The notes: generated from the letters alone by a model not told the origin. DNA of 56,724 nucleotides from Bacillus sp. CH30_1T (GCF_008364765.1 NZ_VTUY01000019.1:1-56724), one strand, 5' to 3'; shown: positions 11,266 through 20,792, counted from the first letter of the stretch. Numbers and translations are program-made.

Positions 11266-11296
11266 AAAGGGATGTTCCACGTGGAACATCCCTTTA
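11266..11296 (+). terminator. metG terminator, a perfect 30-base palindrome
   Basis: AAAGGGATGTTCCAC (11266-11280) is exactly complementary to GTGGAACATCCCTTT (11281-11295). It is followed only by ttattata, so its strength as a terminator is uncertain. The core matches a parS site with one change. Confidence 0.6.
11273..11288. promoter_or_regulatory. Candidate parS site (Spo0J/ParB binding)
   Basis: TGTTCCACGTGGAACA is a perfect 16-base palindrome. The B. subtilis parS consensus is TGTTNCACGTGAAACA, so it differs at one position only (G for A). Origin-proximal location fits. As I recall, one B. subtilis parS lies near 4 degrees, in the metS area. Binding is inferred. Confidence 0.6.
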
Positions 11297-11567
11297 TTAT
11301 ATTAAAATAATGAATATATATTATAAACTTTATGATGTTAGGGGTTTCTTAAACTCATTATTATATTTAGAAAACAGTAATATAGAAAGAAACAGATTGT
11401 TTTGGTTCTGTGACTAAAGTAGATAGAATGAAGAGTAACTGCGAATGAAACAGAAGTAATAAAAAATACCCACAGGAACCATAATATGTAATATTAATGT
11501 TACATGAATGTGATGCTTGTCATGCTTTTTTATATTAAACTTATCTTTATTACAAGGAGTGTCTTAG
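11297..11567. other. AT-rich gap before the TatD-type gene
   Basis: About 270 bases with no recognisable gene or RNA. No convincing promoter for the next gene stands out; TTGTCA at 11517-11522 with TTATCT at 11541-11546 is a weak candidate. Confidence 0.5.
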
Positions 11568-12335
11568 ATGCTATTTGATACACATGTTCATTTGAATGCT
11601 GAACAATTTGACGAAGATCTGGAGGAGGTAATTTCAAGAGCAAGAGAAGCTGGAGTTGAGAAGATGGTGGTCGTCGGCTTTGATCGTCCAACGATTAACC
11701 GGGCTATGGAGCTCATTGAGCAATATGAATTTTTATATGCCAGCATCGGTTGGCACCCAGTGGATGCAATTGATATGAAGGATGAAGATTTAGCTTGGAT
11801 AGAAGAGCTCTCAAACCACCCTAAAGTAGTTGCCATAGGGGAAATGGGACTCGATTATCACTGGGATAAATCACCGAAAGATGTTCAAAAAGAAGTGTTT
11901 CGAAAACAAATTCATTTAGCTAAAAAGGTAAAACTCCCAATTATTATACACAACCGTGATGCTACACAAGATATAGTGGATATCCTCAGGGAAGAAGGAG
12001 CAGAGGAAGTTGGAGGGATCATGCATTGCTTTAGCGGAAGTCCTGAAATTGCTCAAGAATGTGTGGATATGAATTTCTACATTTCTCTGGGAGGACCCGT
12101 AACTTTTAAAAATGCGAAAAAGCCAAAGGAAGTAGCAAAAGAAATTCCATTGGAAAAGCTTCTGATCGAAACAGACTGTCCTTATTTAGCACCTCACCCG
12201 AACAGAGGGAAGCGAAATGAACCTGCATACGTGAAGCTGGTAGCAGAACAGATTGCGGAGCTTAAGGAAGTATCTTTAGAGGAAGTGGAGAACATAACAA
12301 CCGAAAATGCAAAAAAGTTATTCAACATAAACTGA
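11568..12335 (+). CDS. yabD: TatD-family metal-dependent hydrolase (YabD)
   Basis: 255 residues, TIM-barrel amidohydrolase of the TatD deoxyribonuclease group. Metal ligands are visible: FDTHVHLN at the N-terminus, GEMGLDYHW near residue 91, PIIIHNRDA near 126, MHCFSG near 153 and LIETDCPYLAP near 202. TatD enzymes act as 3'-5' exonucleases or in DNA quality control; the physiological substrate here is unknown. Shine-Dalgarno ACAAGGAG precedes ATG 11568. It stands between metG and yabE as in B. subtilis. Confidence 0.93.
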   Translation: MLFDTHVHLNAEQFDEDLEEVISRAREAGVEKMVVVGFDRPTINRAMELIEQYEFLYASIGWHPVDAIDMKDEDLAWIEELSNHPKVVAIGEMGLDYHWDKSPKDVQKEVFRKQIHLAKKVKLPIIIHNRDATQDIVDILREEGAEEVGGIMHCFSGSPEIAQECVDMNFYISLGGPVTFKNAKKPKEVAKEIPLEKLLIETDCPYLAPHPNRGKRNEPAYVKLVAEQIAELKEVSLEEVENITTENAKKLFNIN

Positions 12336-12530
12336 CATCAGATATTGTCGGAAATTGAGAGAGCTTGTCCAAATAGTTAATAAAAACAAAAAGTTCTACA
12401 TAGGATTCTTGTTTCATACGATAATCATGTCGATAACTCTCTCTTTTCTTTTTCTCTTCTTTTATGCATAATATGTTTTATGTTCCCTGGGTTTCAATAT
12501 TTTGCTAGATTAAGTTAAAAGAAGTAAGGG

Positions 12531-12559
12531 TTGACAGTCACTGGATTACTCTATATAAT
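12531..12559 (+). promoter_or_regulatory. Sigma-A promoter of yabE
   Basis: A perfect TTGACA (12531-12536), 17-base spacer and perfect TATAAT (12554-12559). Transcription would start near 12566, a 20-base leader. Confidence 0.85.
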
Positions 12560-12585
12560 CACTCCGAGAAAAGGAGGCGTTTTTC

Positions 12586-13818
12586 ATGAAGTTTAAAACC
12601 ATGAAAAGCCTGTTTTCCAAGTCTTTGAGTCGAAGGAAATGGATTGTTACAATCGGAACATTAGTAACATCTGCAGTTGTATTTGGAATTCTTTTTTATG
12701 AAGGATCTAAAAACACTGTGGCATTGACCTTGGACGGCGAGCAAAAAGAGATTAGGACGCATGCGAATACAATTCAAGATATATTAAAAGAATTAGAGAT
12801 TTCAACCCGCTCACAAGACTATTTGTACCCTTCGGGGAATACGAAGGTCTCAAATAACATGAACATTGTTTGGGAACCGGCAAAACAGGTAGAAGTAGTA
12901 GTAGGGGATCAGACGAAAAAGGTCTGGACGACTGCTGATACTGTAAAAGAGTTACTCTCTGAAAATGAAATTAAAGTAGGAGAACATGATAAGGTGAAAC
13001 CCGGCTTGTCAGAAAAAGTAACAGGGGACATGAACGTGAAGATTGATACCGCATTTTCACTTAAGCTTGTGAACGGCGGAAAAGAGCAAAAGGTATGGTC
13101 TACTTCGACTACGGTCGCTGACTTTTTAAAGCAGCAAGGAATTACACTAAAGAAATCAGACCGTGTTGAACCAAGTTTAGACAAAGTTGTTAAAGCAAAT
13201 GATGTCGTAAATGTCGTTCGAGTTGAAAAAGTCACCGATGTAGTGGAAGAGACAAAGGATTTCACCGTTATTTCCAAGAAGGATTCCGATCTCTCAAAAG
13301 GGAATGAGAAGGTCGTTCAAGAAGGTAAAAACGGCTTGGTTGAAAAGAAATTTGAAGTTGTGAAAGAAAACGGCAAAGAGGTTTCCAGAAAATTAGTTAG
13401 TGAAAAAGTAGTGAAAGAAAGCCAGGATAAAATCATTAATGTCGGAACAAAGGTTTTAGTGGCTCAAGTTTCACGTGGTAGTTCATCATCTAATTCATCT
13501 GCAACAGCCTCAGCTGCTCCAAGTGGAGGAAGAGAGTTTTATGTGAGCTCTACAGCTTACACTGCATCATGTAATGGGTGCTCAGGCTATACAGCTACAG
13601 GAATCAACCTGAAATCAAATCCGAATGTTAAAGTGATTGCAGTAGACCCTTCTGTCATTCCTTTAGGAACAAAGGTATATGTAGAAGGCTATGGCTATGC
13701 AGTAGCTGCAGATACGGGTGGAGCAATCAAAGGGAACAAAATTGATGTATTCTTCCCGTCTAAATCAGATGCCTATCGTTGGGGTAGAAAAACAATAAAA
13801 GTAAAAATATTAAACTAA
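12586..13818 (+). CDS. yabE: Cell-wall active protein YabE (DUF348, G5 and 3D domains)
   Basis: 410 residues. An N-terminal hydrophobic segment near residues 20-40 is a signal or anchor. Three DUF348 repeats follow (about 45-80, 100-135, 155-190), then a G5 domain (about 210-290), a Ser/Ala-rich linker and a C-terminal 3D domain (about 320-410, with the aspartates in AVDPSVIPLGTK, AADTGG and IDVFF). This is the layout of B. subtilis YabE and is related to resuscitation-promoting factors. The 3D domain is like the MltA lytic transglycosylase fold, so peptidoglycan cleavage outside the membrane is likely. It has its own strong promoter and terminator. Confidence 0.93.
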   Translation: MKFKTMKSLFSKSLSRRKWIVTIGTLVTSAVVFGILFYEGSKNTVALTLDGEQKEIRTHANTIQDILKELEISTRSQDYLYPSGNTKVSNNMNIVWEPAKQVEVVVGDQTKKVWTTADTVKELLSENEIKVGEHDKVKPGLSEKVTGDMNVKIDTAFSLKLVNGGKEQKVWSTSTTVADFLKQQGITLKKSDRVEPSLDKVVKANDVVNVVRVEKVTDVVEETKDFTVISKKDSDLSKGNEKVVQEGKNGLVEKKFEVVKENGKEVSRKLVSEKVVKESQDKIINVGTKVLVAQVSRGSSSSNSSATASAAPSGGREFYVSSTAYTASCNGCSGYTATGINLKSNPNVKVIAVDPSVIPLGTKVYVEGYGYAVAADTGGAIKGNKIDVFFPSKSDAYRWGRKTIKVKILN

Positions 13819-13847
13819 GAGCAGGGGTGTTCTCCTGCTTTTTTTTA
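13819..13847 (+). terminator. yabE terminator
   Basis: AGCAGG (13820-13825) pairs with CCTGCT (13834-13839), then eight T. Confidence 0.8.
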
Positions 13848-13937
13848 TTTATCGGTGAAAACCGTTATAATAGCTTTAGGTCTTCAATGATTAGACGAAA
13901 ATGAAAGCAGAAAAGTTTCAATTCTTTTGGAGGAATT

Positions 13938-15369
<1,432 letters not shown>

Positions 15370-15378
15370 TTCTAGGAT

Positions 15379-15417
15379 AAATGGCTAAACGTGAAAGTGC
15401 GTTTAGCCATTTTTTTG
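15379..15417 (+). terminator. rsmA terminator
   Basis: AAATGGCTAAACG pairs with CGTTTAGCCATTT, followed by T7. Confidence 0.9.
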
Positions 15418-15455
15418 TTACCGTGTATTGAGCAGGGGACCCCCACTTTATTGAC

Positions 15456-15483
15456 ACCGAATATTAGAGGGTTGCATAGGTTA
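15456..15483 (+). promoter_or_regulatory. Possible sigma-K promoter of yabG
   Basis: ACC at 15456-15458 and CATAGGTTA at 15475-15483 are 16 bases apart, in line with the sigma-K pattern (AC, then CATAnnnTA). B. subtilis yabG is a sigma-K gene. The leader of over 100 bases is longer than usual, so this is tentative. Confidence 0.45.
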
Positions 15484-15612
15484 TCACAGGGAATATTTAC
15501 TTAATTAAGGATAAGGAACGTGTTGAGAAGGATATGACAAAAGTTGATCCTCCTCGGCTTATTTATTTCCTTTTTTGATTTAACGAATGTTTAGCCCACG
15601 GGAGTGACTGAT

Positions 15613-16491
15613 GTGAATATCGAGATCAATGATGTCGTAGGTCGCCTTTCCTATAAATGTGATATTTTATTCAGGGTGATAGATATACGCATGATAGAGG
15701 GCCAAAAAACGGCAGTACTGTATGGTGAAGATTTTCGATTAATAGCGGATGCTCCTTTTCATGATTTGAAGAAGATGGACCCTAGAGAGCAGGAACGTAT
15801 TACGCAGGAGTTTCGTTCAAAGGAGGAACAATCTCTTGACCTATTTCGTCAGGATATAGAGCTTCTGAAGTATAAGCAGGAATATAAGGTAACAAATGCT
15901 TATCGAGACGATTATAACTATTTCCAGGTTCCAGGGAAAGTGCTTCATCTTGATGGAGATCCCAGCTATTTAAGAAAGTGTCTAGATCTTTATGAAAAAA
16001 TTGGTGTCCCGGTAAAAGGAGTTCACTGTAGTGAGACAGAGATGCCTGAACAGATTGGGGCGCTTATCGATAAATATAGACCGAATATTATTGTTTTGAC
16101 CGGTCACGATGCCTATTCCAAGGCGAAAGGGACCAAAGCTGATATTAACGCTTATCGACATTCTAAATATTTTGTTCAGGCCGTGCGGGAAGCACGCAGC
16201 AAATCTCCACATCTGGATCAGTTAGTGATTTTTGCTGGTGCTTGTCAATCCCACTTTGAATCATTGATCCACGCTGGAGCCAATTTTGCCAGCTCCCCGT
16301 CCAGAGTCAATATTCATGCATTGGACCCCGTGTATATCGTTGCAAAGATTTGTTTTACGGGGTTTAAGGATTCGGTAAATGTGTGGGACGTCATCCGCAA
16401 TACGTTAACAGGGGACAAAGGGCTTGGCGGAATCGAGACGAAGGGTGTACTTCGTACAGGGATGCCATATAAAATTATAGACGAAGATTAG
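15613..16491 (+). CDS. yabG: Sporulation-specific protease YabG
   Basis: 292 residues, peptidase family U57. YabG trims spore coat proteins (SpoIVA, SafA, YeeK and others) late in sporulation. The conserved segments VLTGHDAYSKAKG, YRHSKYFVQAVREAR and the cysteine-containing FAGACQSHFESLIHAGANFASSP are present. GTG 15613 lies five bases after GGGAGTGA and gives the family-like N-terminus MNIEINDVVGR; GTG 15604 would fall inside that ribosome site. Monocistronic with a strong terminator. Confidence 0.92.
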   Translation: MNIEINDVVGRLSYKCDILFRVIDIRMIEGQKTAVLYGEDFRLIADAPFHDLKKMDPREQERITQEFRSKEEQSLDLFRQDIELLKYKQEYKVTNAYRDDYNYFQVPGKVLHLDGDPSYLRKCLDLYEKIGVPVKGVHCSETEMPEQIGALIDKYRPNIIVLTGHDAYSKAKGTKADINAYRHSKYFVQAVREARSKSPHLDQLVIFAGACQSHFESLIHAGANFASSPSRVNIHALDPVYIVAKICFTGFKDSVNVWDVIRNTLTGDKGLGGIETKGVLRTGMPYKIIDED

Positions 16492-16510
16492 GGAATGTTC
16501 GACAAAAATC

Positions 16511-16560
16511 AAATAGACCTTACAATTTACTGCGTGAATTGTAAGGTCTATTTGGTGTTT
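16511..16560 (+). terminator. yabG terminator
   Basis: A perfect 17-base stem, AAATAGACCTTACAATT with its complement at 16537-16553, followed by ggtgttt. Confidence 0.85.
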
Positions 16561-16591
16561 AGATGTATAGATTAGTAAGGTGGGTTTTTTA

Positions 16592-17013
16592 GCGAGTTTT
16601 ATGCTTGTCGCCTCTGGGCAAAGCCCCTCCGCTTTTCTATGTGTCCAGCTCCAGGGGCTTGAGGCTCGAGGTCATAAGCCAAGTAATCCAAAAAGCAAAG
16701 AACGCCTTTCCGGGTTACTCGTCTTATGCTTGTCGCCCCAGGGCGAGCCCCTTCCGCTTTTCTACTTATCCAGCTCCGGCGGCTAGTCCCTCGAGGTCAT
16801 AAGTCAAGTTCATCAAAAAGGCAAAAAACGCCTTTCCGATGAACTCGTCATATGCTTGTCGGGCCTGACCAAGCCGCCTACGCTTTTAGTGTTGTCCAGC
16901 TCCGGGGCTTAGAGGCTCGAGGTCATAAGCCAAGCATGCCAAAAAGGCAAAAAGCGCCTTTCCGTCATGCTCGTCATATGCTTGTCGCCTCTGGGCAAAA
17001 CCCCTCCGCTTTT
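16592..17013 (+). repeat. Array of three full and one partial structured repeats (about 125-base unit)
   Basis: The unit starts with (T)TATGCTTGTCG, holds the conserved core CCGCTTTT...TCCAGCTCC, then CTCGAGGTCATAAG, and ends with a hairpin around AAAAAGGCAAA...CGCCTTTCC. Copies begin near 16599, 16724, 16851 and 16978 (the last stops at 17013). The stem flanking each hairpin differs in sequence but stays paired: 16682-16689 with 16712-16719, 16807-16814 with 16838-16845, 16933-16938 with 16966-16971. The array lies between yabG and veg, after the yabG terminator. Open frames across it have no ribosome site and are not genes. Confidence 0.9.
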
Positions 17014-17090
17014 ATTGTTTACATAATTTTTCAAGGGTTGGGGAATGTTAGGTGTGTAGAAAAAACGTACTTTTTGTTGAATAAAATATA

Positions 17091-17120
17091 TTGACAGGTG
17101 TTCCTTATTCTTGTTAAAAT
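17091..17120 (+). promoter_or_regulatory. Upstream sigma-A promoter of veg
   Basis: TTGACA (17091-17096), 18-base spacer, TAAAAT (17115-17120). Confidence 0.6.
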
Positions 17121-17131
17121 AATAAATTTAT

Positions 17132-17160
17132 TTGACTGAAATTACATAATGTGTTATATT
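17132..17160 (+). promoter_or_regulatory. Downstream sigma-A promoter of veg
   Basis: TTGACT (17132-17137), 17-base spacer, TATATT (17155-17160). It gives a short leader before the Shine-Dalgarno of veg. The veg promoter is a classic strong vegetative promoter in B. subtilis. Confidence 0.7.
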
Positions 17161-17184
17161 TGATTATAGTGAGGTGGAAGCGAA

Positions 17185-17454
17185 ATGCCAAAAACATTAG
17201 CCGACATTAAAAGATCCCTTGATTCTAATCTTGGGAAACGTTTAATGCTTAAAGCAAACGGTGGACGTCGAAAAACAATTGAGCGTTCAGGTGTTCTAGC
17301 CGAAACGTATCCTTCTGTATTCGTGGTTCAACTGGATCAAGAAGAGAATGCGTTCGAACGGGTTTCTTACAGCTATGCAGATGTTCTCACTGAGACAGTT
17401 CAATTAACATTTTATGATGAAGCAACAGGAAATATCATCTTTAGCCAGCAGTAG
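17185..17454 (+). CDS. veg: Veg protein
   Basis: 89 residues, DUF1021 family, a small basic beta-rich protein. In B. subtilis Veg is very highly transcribed and stimulates biofilm formation by working against the repressor SinR. Family features are [13 protein letters not shown] at the N-terminus and [15 protein letters not shown] after it. GTGAGGTGGAAG before ATG 17185 is a good ribosome site. It stands alone with two promoters and a weak terminator. Confidence 0.95.
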   Translation: MPKTLADIKRSLDSNLGKRLMLKANGGRRKTIERSGVLAETYPSVFVVQLDQEENAFERVSYSYADVLTETVQLTFYDEATGNIIFSQQ

Positions 17455-17476
17455 ACAATAGTTTGCTGCTTTTTTA
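17447..17476 (+). terminator. veg terminator (weak stem)
   Basis: AGCAG (17447-17451) pairs with CTGCT (17466-17470), followed by T6. The stem overlaps the veg stop codon. Confidence 0.55.
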
Positions 17477-17542
17477 TTTGTCCAGTTTTCAGGAAGTCCA
17501 TAGATTAAGATTCTCCTTTGTTATGTTTTGTCCTTTTGTACA

Positions 17543-17549
17543 CATACTA
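17543..17549 (+). promoter_or_regulatory. Probable -10 element of a sigma-G promoter for sspF
   Basis: CATACTA at 17543-17549 equals the sigma-G -10 consensus. The -35 is not clear. The position, about 35 bases before the sspF start, and the spore-protein product support it. Confidence 0.45.
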
Positions 17550-17579
17550 AACGTGTGGTACATCTAAAGGAGGTAGACG

Positions 17580-17762
17580 ATGAGTAGAAGAAGAGGAATC
17601 ATGTCTGATCAATTAAAAGAAGAAATCGCTCAGGAATTGGGGTTCTATGATGTTGTTCAGAAAGATGGTTGGGGTGGAATCACGTCACGGGATGCAGGTA
17701 ACATGGTGAAGCGCGCAGTTGAGCGCGCAAGTCAGCAATTATCTGAAAATCGTCCTCACTAA
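17580..17762 (+). CDS. sspF: Small acid-soluble spore protein, alpha/beta type (SspF)
   Basis: 60 residues. Proteins of this type coat and protect spore DNA and are degraded by the protease GPR at germination. Seen: [10 protein letters not shown] and the conserved C-terminal segment [19 protein letters not shown]. The Shine-Dalgarno AAAGGAGG precedes ATG 17580. As in B. subtilis it lies between veg and ispE. Confidence 0.95.
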   Translation: MSRRRGIMSDQLKEEIAQELGFYDVVQKDGWGGITSRDAGNMVKRAVERASQQLSENRPH

Positions 17763-17804
17763 CTCTCTTCACGCATACAGGATTACATCTTTTAGTATCA
17801 TATA

Positions 17805-17853
17805 AAGAGGGTCGCCTTAAAAGTGTAGTGCTTTTCAGGTGGCCCTTGTTTTA
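17805..17853 (+). terminator. sspF terminator
   Basis: AAGAGGGTCGCCT pairs imperfectly with AGGTGGCCCTT; an inner AAAAG/CTTTT extends the stem; T4 follows. Confidence 0.75.
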
Positions 17854-17992
17854 ATAAAGTCAAGACAATCTTTCCTATCAGTACTTTACGTGATAAAATA
17901 ACATACTTGTATGAGTATGTTTAGAAGTTAACACTCTCAATAATAAGTGTATGATACAATATAACAAAGAGTATTGGTAAGAAGGTGATGAT

Positions 17993-18847
17993 ATGAGGTT
18001 ATTAGTAAAGGCGCCGGCAAAAATTAACCTATCACTTGATGTTTTACATAAACGTTCAGATGGTTACCATGAAGTTGAGATGGTTATGACTACAATTGAT
18101 TTAGCGGATAGAATTGAGCTTACGAATCTTTCTGATGATACGATTAAGATTCTCTCGCATAATCGATTTGTGCCGGATGATGGAAGAAATCTTGCCTATC
18201 AGGCTGCACAGCTTTTAAAGACGAGGTTGAATATCAAAAAAGGGGTAGCAATCTCCATTGATAAAGTGATACCTGTAGCAGCAGGATTAGCAGGGGGGAG
18301 CAGTGACGCAGCAGCAACCTTAAAAGGGTTAAATCGGTTATGGGATTTAGGCCTCAGTATGGATGAACTGGCAGAGCTTGGTTCCGAAATTGGTTCAGAT
18401 GTATCTTTCTGTGTTTACGGGGGTACAGCTTTAGCATCAGGGAGAGGCGAGAAAATCAAACACCTTCCAGCCCCGCCTAATTGTTGGGTCATATTAGCAA
18501 AACCAACAATAGGGGTTTCGACAGCAGATGTTTATAAAAATTTGGATTTGAAAAACATTACACATCCGAATACAAACGCCATGGTTTCGGCTTTAGAACA
18601 TGGTAATTATCATGATATATGCTCCAATCTTGGGAATGTACTTGAATCGGTCACATTGAATATGCACCCTGAAGTGGCTCAAATCAAGGACCAAATGGAG
18701 CGTTTTGGTGCCGATGCTGTTCTAATGAGCGGAAGCGGACCAACGGTATATGGATTAGTGCAATATGAATCAAGACTTCATCGAATCTATAATGGTTTAA
18801 GAGGTTTTTGTGATCAAGTGTTCGCTGTGCGCATGCTGGGAGATTAA
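17993..18847 (+). CDS. ispE: 4-diphosphocytidyl-2-C-methyl-D-erythritol kinase
   Basis: 284-residue GHMP kinase of the non-mevalonate (MEP) isoprenoid route; it phosphorylates CDP-ME with ATP. Seen: N-terminal [15 protein letters not shown]-binding glycine loop [17 protein letters not shown] near residue 92, and the C-terminal [14 protein letters not shown] 17993 follows GAAGGTGATG. Normal length. Confidence 0.96.
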   Translation: MRLLVKAPAKINLSLDVLHKRSDGYHEVEMVMTTIDLADRIELTNLSDDTIKILSHNRFVPDDGRNLAYQAAQLLKTRLNIKKGVAISIDKVIPVAAGLAGGSSDAAATLKGLNRLWDLGLSMDELAELGSEIGSDVSFCVYGGTALASGRGEKIKHLPAPPNCWVILAKPTIGVSTADVYKNLDLKNITHPNTNAMVSALEHGNYHDICSNLGNVLESVTLNMHPEVAQIKDQMERFGADAVLMSGSGPTVYGLVQYESRLHRIYNGLRGFCDQVFAVRMLGD

Positions 18848-18859
18848 GAACTCTTGCCG

Positions 18860-18905
18860 AAATCCGTATATTAATGATATATTTACATTATAATATTCGG
18901 ATTTA
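18860..18905. promoter_or_regulatory. Inverted PurBox-like pair with a -10 element before purR
   Basis: AAATCCGTATATT (18860-18872) and, inverted, AAATCCGAATATT (18892-18904) resemble the PurBox pattern AWWWCCGAACWWT with one or more changes, facing each other with a 19-base gap. TATAAT at 18889-18894 overlaps the right copy. This suggests self-repression by PurR, as in B. subtilis. The same bases could also form a hairpin. Confidence 0.5.
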
Positions 18906-18918
18906 GGAGGTTTCTTTG

Positions 18919-19755
18919 GTGAAGTTTAAGCGTAGTGAACGATTAATTGATATGACGCATTATTTATTGGAACGCCCCCACCAACTTGTCCCTTTAACTT
19001 TTTTCTCTGAACGGTATGGTTCTGCAAAGTCTTCCATCAGTGAGGACTTGACAATAGTAAAGGAAACATTTGAAGGACGGGGCGTGGGGACTGTTCAAAC
19101 AGTTCCCGGGGCAGCCGGTGGAGTGAAATATGTACCAAAGGTAAACAGTCAGGAAGCGAAAGAAATGATAGATGAGCTTTGTGTTCATCTGGAAAGCTCA
19201 GATCGTTTACTGCCAGGCGGATACCTTTACATGACTGACCTGCTGGGTAACCCTCAGCTTATGAAGAGTGTCGGGAAATTACTGGCGTCTGCTTTTGCTG
19301 AGAAAGATATCGATGTCATCATGACAGTAGCGACAAAAGGGATACCGATTGCAAATGCTATTGCCTCATACTTAAATGTTCCAGTGGTCATCGTTAGACG
19401 GGATAGCCGTGTAACAGAGGGATCGACTGTGAGCATTAATTATGTCTCCGGCTCATCGAAGAGAATCCAATCCATGGTTCTTTCCAAGAGAAGTTTGAAG
19501 GAAGGGTCTAAGGTATTGGTTGTCGATGACTTCATGAAGGCAGGAGGAACCATCAACGGCATGAAGAACTTACTGGAAGAGTTCTCGGCTACTTTATCCG
19601 GAATAGGTGTTTTAGTTGAATCCAATAGTCTCGATGGTCGACTAGTGGATGATTATGTTTCATTGTTAAAATTGTCTGATGTAAATGAAAAAGATAAACA
19701 GATTTCATTGACGGAAGGAAATTATTTTCAATCAAATTTAACATTTCTACCATAA
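18919..19755 (+). CDS. purR: Purine operon repressor PurR
   Basis: 278 residues: an N-terminal winged helix (residues 1-75) and a C-terminal phosphoribosyltransferase-like domain with the PRPP motif VLVVDDFMKAGGTINGM. It represses purine synthesis genes; PRPP prevents DNA binding. GTG 18919 gives the family start MKFKRSERLIDMT, eight bases after TAGGAGG (18904-18910); a TTG one codon earlier is less likely. It is followed by ridA after 15 bases, so both are cotranscribed. PRPP synthase (prs) is encoded nearby. Confidence 0.96.
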   Translation: MKFKRSERLIDMTHYLLERPHQLVPLTFFSERYGSAKSSISEDLTIVKETFEGRGVGTVQTVPGAAGGVKYVPKVNSQEAKEMIDELCVHLESSDRLLPGGYLYMTDLLGNPQLMKSVGKLLASAFAEKDIDVIMTVATKGIPIANAIASYLNVPVVIVRRDSRVTEGSTVSINYVSGSSKRIQSMVLSKRSLKEGSKVLVVDDFMKAGGTINGMKNLLEEFSATLSGIGVLVESNSLDGRLVDDYVSLLKLSDVNEKDKQISLTEGNYFQSNLTFLP

Positions 19756-19770
19756 GGGGAGGCATTTAAT

Positions 19771-20145
19771 ATGCGTGTAGTTTCTACTAAGCAAGCACCA
19801 GCAGCAATTGGTCCATACTCTCAGGGGATTGTCGTAAATAATTTATTTTACAGTTCAGGTCAAATCCCTCTAACGGCAGAAGGTACTATGGTGGAAGGGG
19901 ATGTAGCGGAACAGACGCATCAGGTGTTCCGTAATCTTCAAGCCGTACTATCGGAAGCTGGAGCATCTTTAGAAACAGTGGTAAAAGCTACTGTATTCAT
20001 TAAGGAAATGAATGACTTTGGTACGATTAATGAAGTGTATGGGGAATATTTTAATAACCACAAGCCGGCTCGTTCTTGTGTAGAGGTAGCCCGCTTACCT
20101 AAAGATGTCTTAGTTGAGATCGAAGTAATCGCACTCGTGAAGTAA
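19771..20145 (+). CDS. ridA: Reactive intermediate deaminase RidA (YabJ)
   Basis: 124 residues, YjgF/YER057c/UK114 family. It hydrolyses reactive enamine/imine intermediates made by PLP enzymes, protecting them from damage. Seen: AIGPYSQGI, the SGQIPL motif and the catalytic arginine in [13 protein letters not shown]. It forms an operon with purR, as in B. subtilis, and ends with a terminator. Confidence 0.95.
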   Translation: MRVVSTKQAPAAIGPYSQGIVVNNLFYSSGQIPLTAEGTMVEGDVAEQTHQVFRNLQAVLSEAGASLETVVKATVFIKEMNDFGTINEVYGEYFNNHKPARSCVEVARLPKDVLVEIEVIALVK

Positions 20146-20165
20146 AATTCACGGGTGTTTTTTTG
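20132..20165 (+). terminator. purR-ridA terminator
   Basis: CACTCGTGAA pairs with TTCACGGGTG and T7 follows. The 5' arm overlaps the end of ridA. Confidence 0.8.
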
Positions 20166-20245
20166 TGTCAAAAAAGAAGTGTAGTTCAAATGAAATAGAT
20201 GACAGATATAAAAAATAAAACTTTTCAAAAAATTTTACAATTTAA

Positions 20246-20273
20246 GAAGGAATATCTAAATAATTCGTTGAAT
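20246..20273 (+). promoter_or_regulatory. Sigma-H promoter of spoVG
   Basis: The -35 AGAAGGAAT begins at 20246 and the -10 GTTGAAT is at 20267-20273, matching the sigma-H pattern (RnAGGAwWW then RnnGAAT). B. subtilis spoVG is a model sigma-H gene repressed by AbrB. The sequence upstream is very AT-rich, as AbrB sites usually are. Confidence 0.75.
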
Positions 20274-20315
20274 ACATAGAGTAGATTTCATCTAGGGAAA
20301 AAGGTGGTGAACAGA

Positions 20316-20609
20316 ATGGAAGTAACAGACGTAAGATTACGCCGAGTAAACACCGATGGTCGCATGAGAGCTATCGCATCTATTACGCTGGATAATGAAT
20401 TTGTTGTTCATGACATTCGCGTTATTGATGGGAACAATGGCTTATTTGTAGCGATGCCAAGCAAGCGAACTCCAGATGGGGAATTTCGTGATATTGCTCA
20501 CCCAATTAATTCAGGTACTCGCGGCAAGATCCAAGATGCCGTCTTAGCTGAGTATCACCGTCTAGGTGAGCTGGAAGAAGTTGAGTTAGAAGAAGCCGGG
20601 GCTTCCTAA
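20316..20609 (+). CDS. spoVG: Septation regulator SpoVG
   Basis: 97 residues. SpoVG is a small regulator, reported to bind DNA or RNA, that affects asymmetric septation and, in other Firmicutes, virulence and capsule genes. The whole N-terminal part, [20 protein letters not shown], is the family signature. ATG 20316 follows GGTGGTGA; the frame is open to an earlier GTG (20304) that lies inside the ribosome site. Monocistronic. Confidence 0.97.
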   Translation: MEVTDVRLRRVNTDGRMRAIASITLDNEFVVHDIRVIDGNNGLFVAMPSKRTPDGEFRDIAHPINSGTRGKIQDAVLAEYHRLGELEEVELEEAGAS

Positions 20610-20625
20610 TTAGATCTATAGCATC

Positions 20626-20658
20626 AAGAGCCTACTTTTGTAAGGCTCTTTTTTTTTG
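20626..20658 (+). terminator. spoVG terminator
   Basis: AAGAGCCT pairs with AGGCTCTT across a nine-base loop, then T9. Confidence 0.9.
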
Positions 20659-20792
20659 TCTTCAGAGCCCTTCATCAAAAAGTGGTAGTTCTTACATTGT
20701 TTGTATACCCCGATGTTTAGAGGGATGAAACCTATAATTTATATATTTTTGCATTCTAAGGTAAAGAAAATTTGGCAGAGATGTTTGACTTA

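Noticed and set aside
12336..12530. Cyclic di-AMP (ydaO-type) riboswitch before yabE
   Set aside because: Such riboswitches precede related wall genes, but no conserved core is visible and the promoter at 12531 leaves only about a 20-base leader.
16592..17013. CRISPR array
   Set aside because: The units are about 125 bases with internal hairpins, not short direct repeats with unique spacers, and no cas genes are near.
16580..17094. Open reading frames of 65-80 codons across the repeat array (also 20810-21016)
   Set aside because: They are just the repeat translated: no ribosome binding site, same peptide in each copy, and other frames are equally open.
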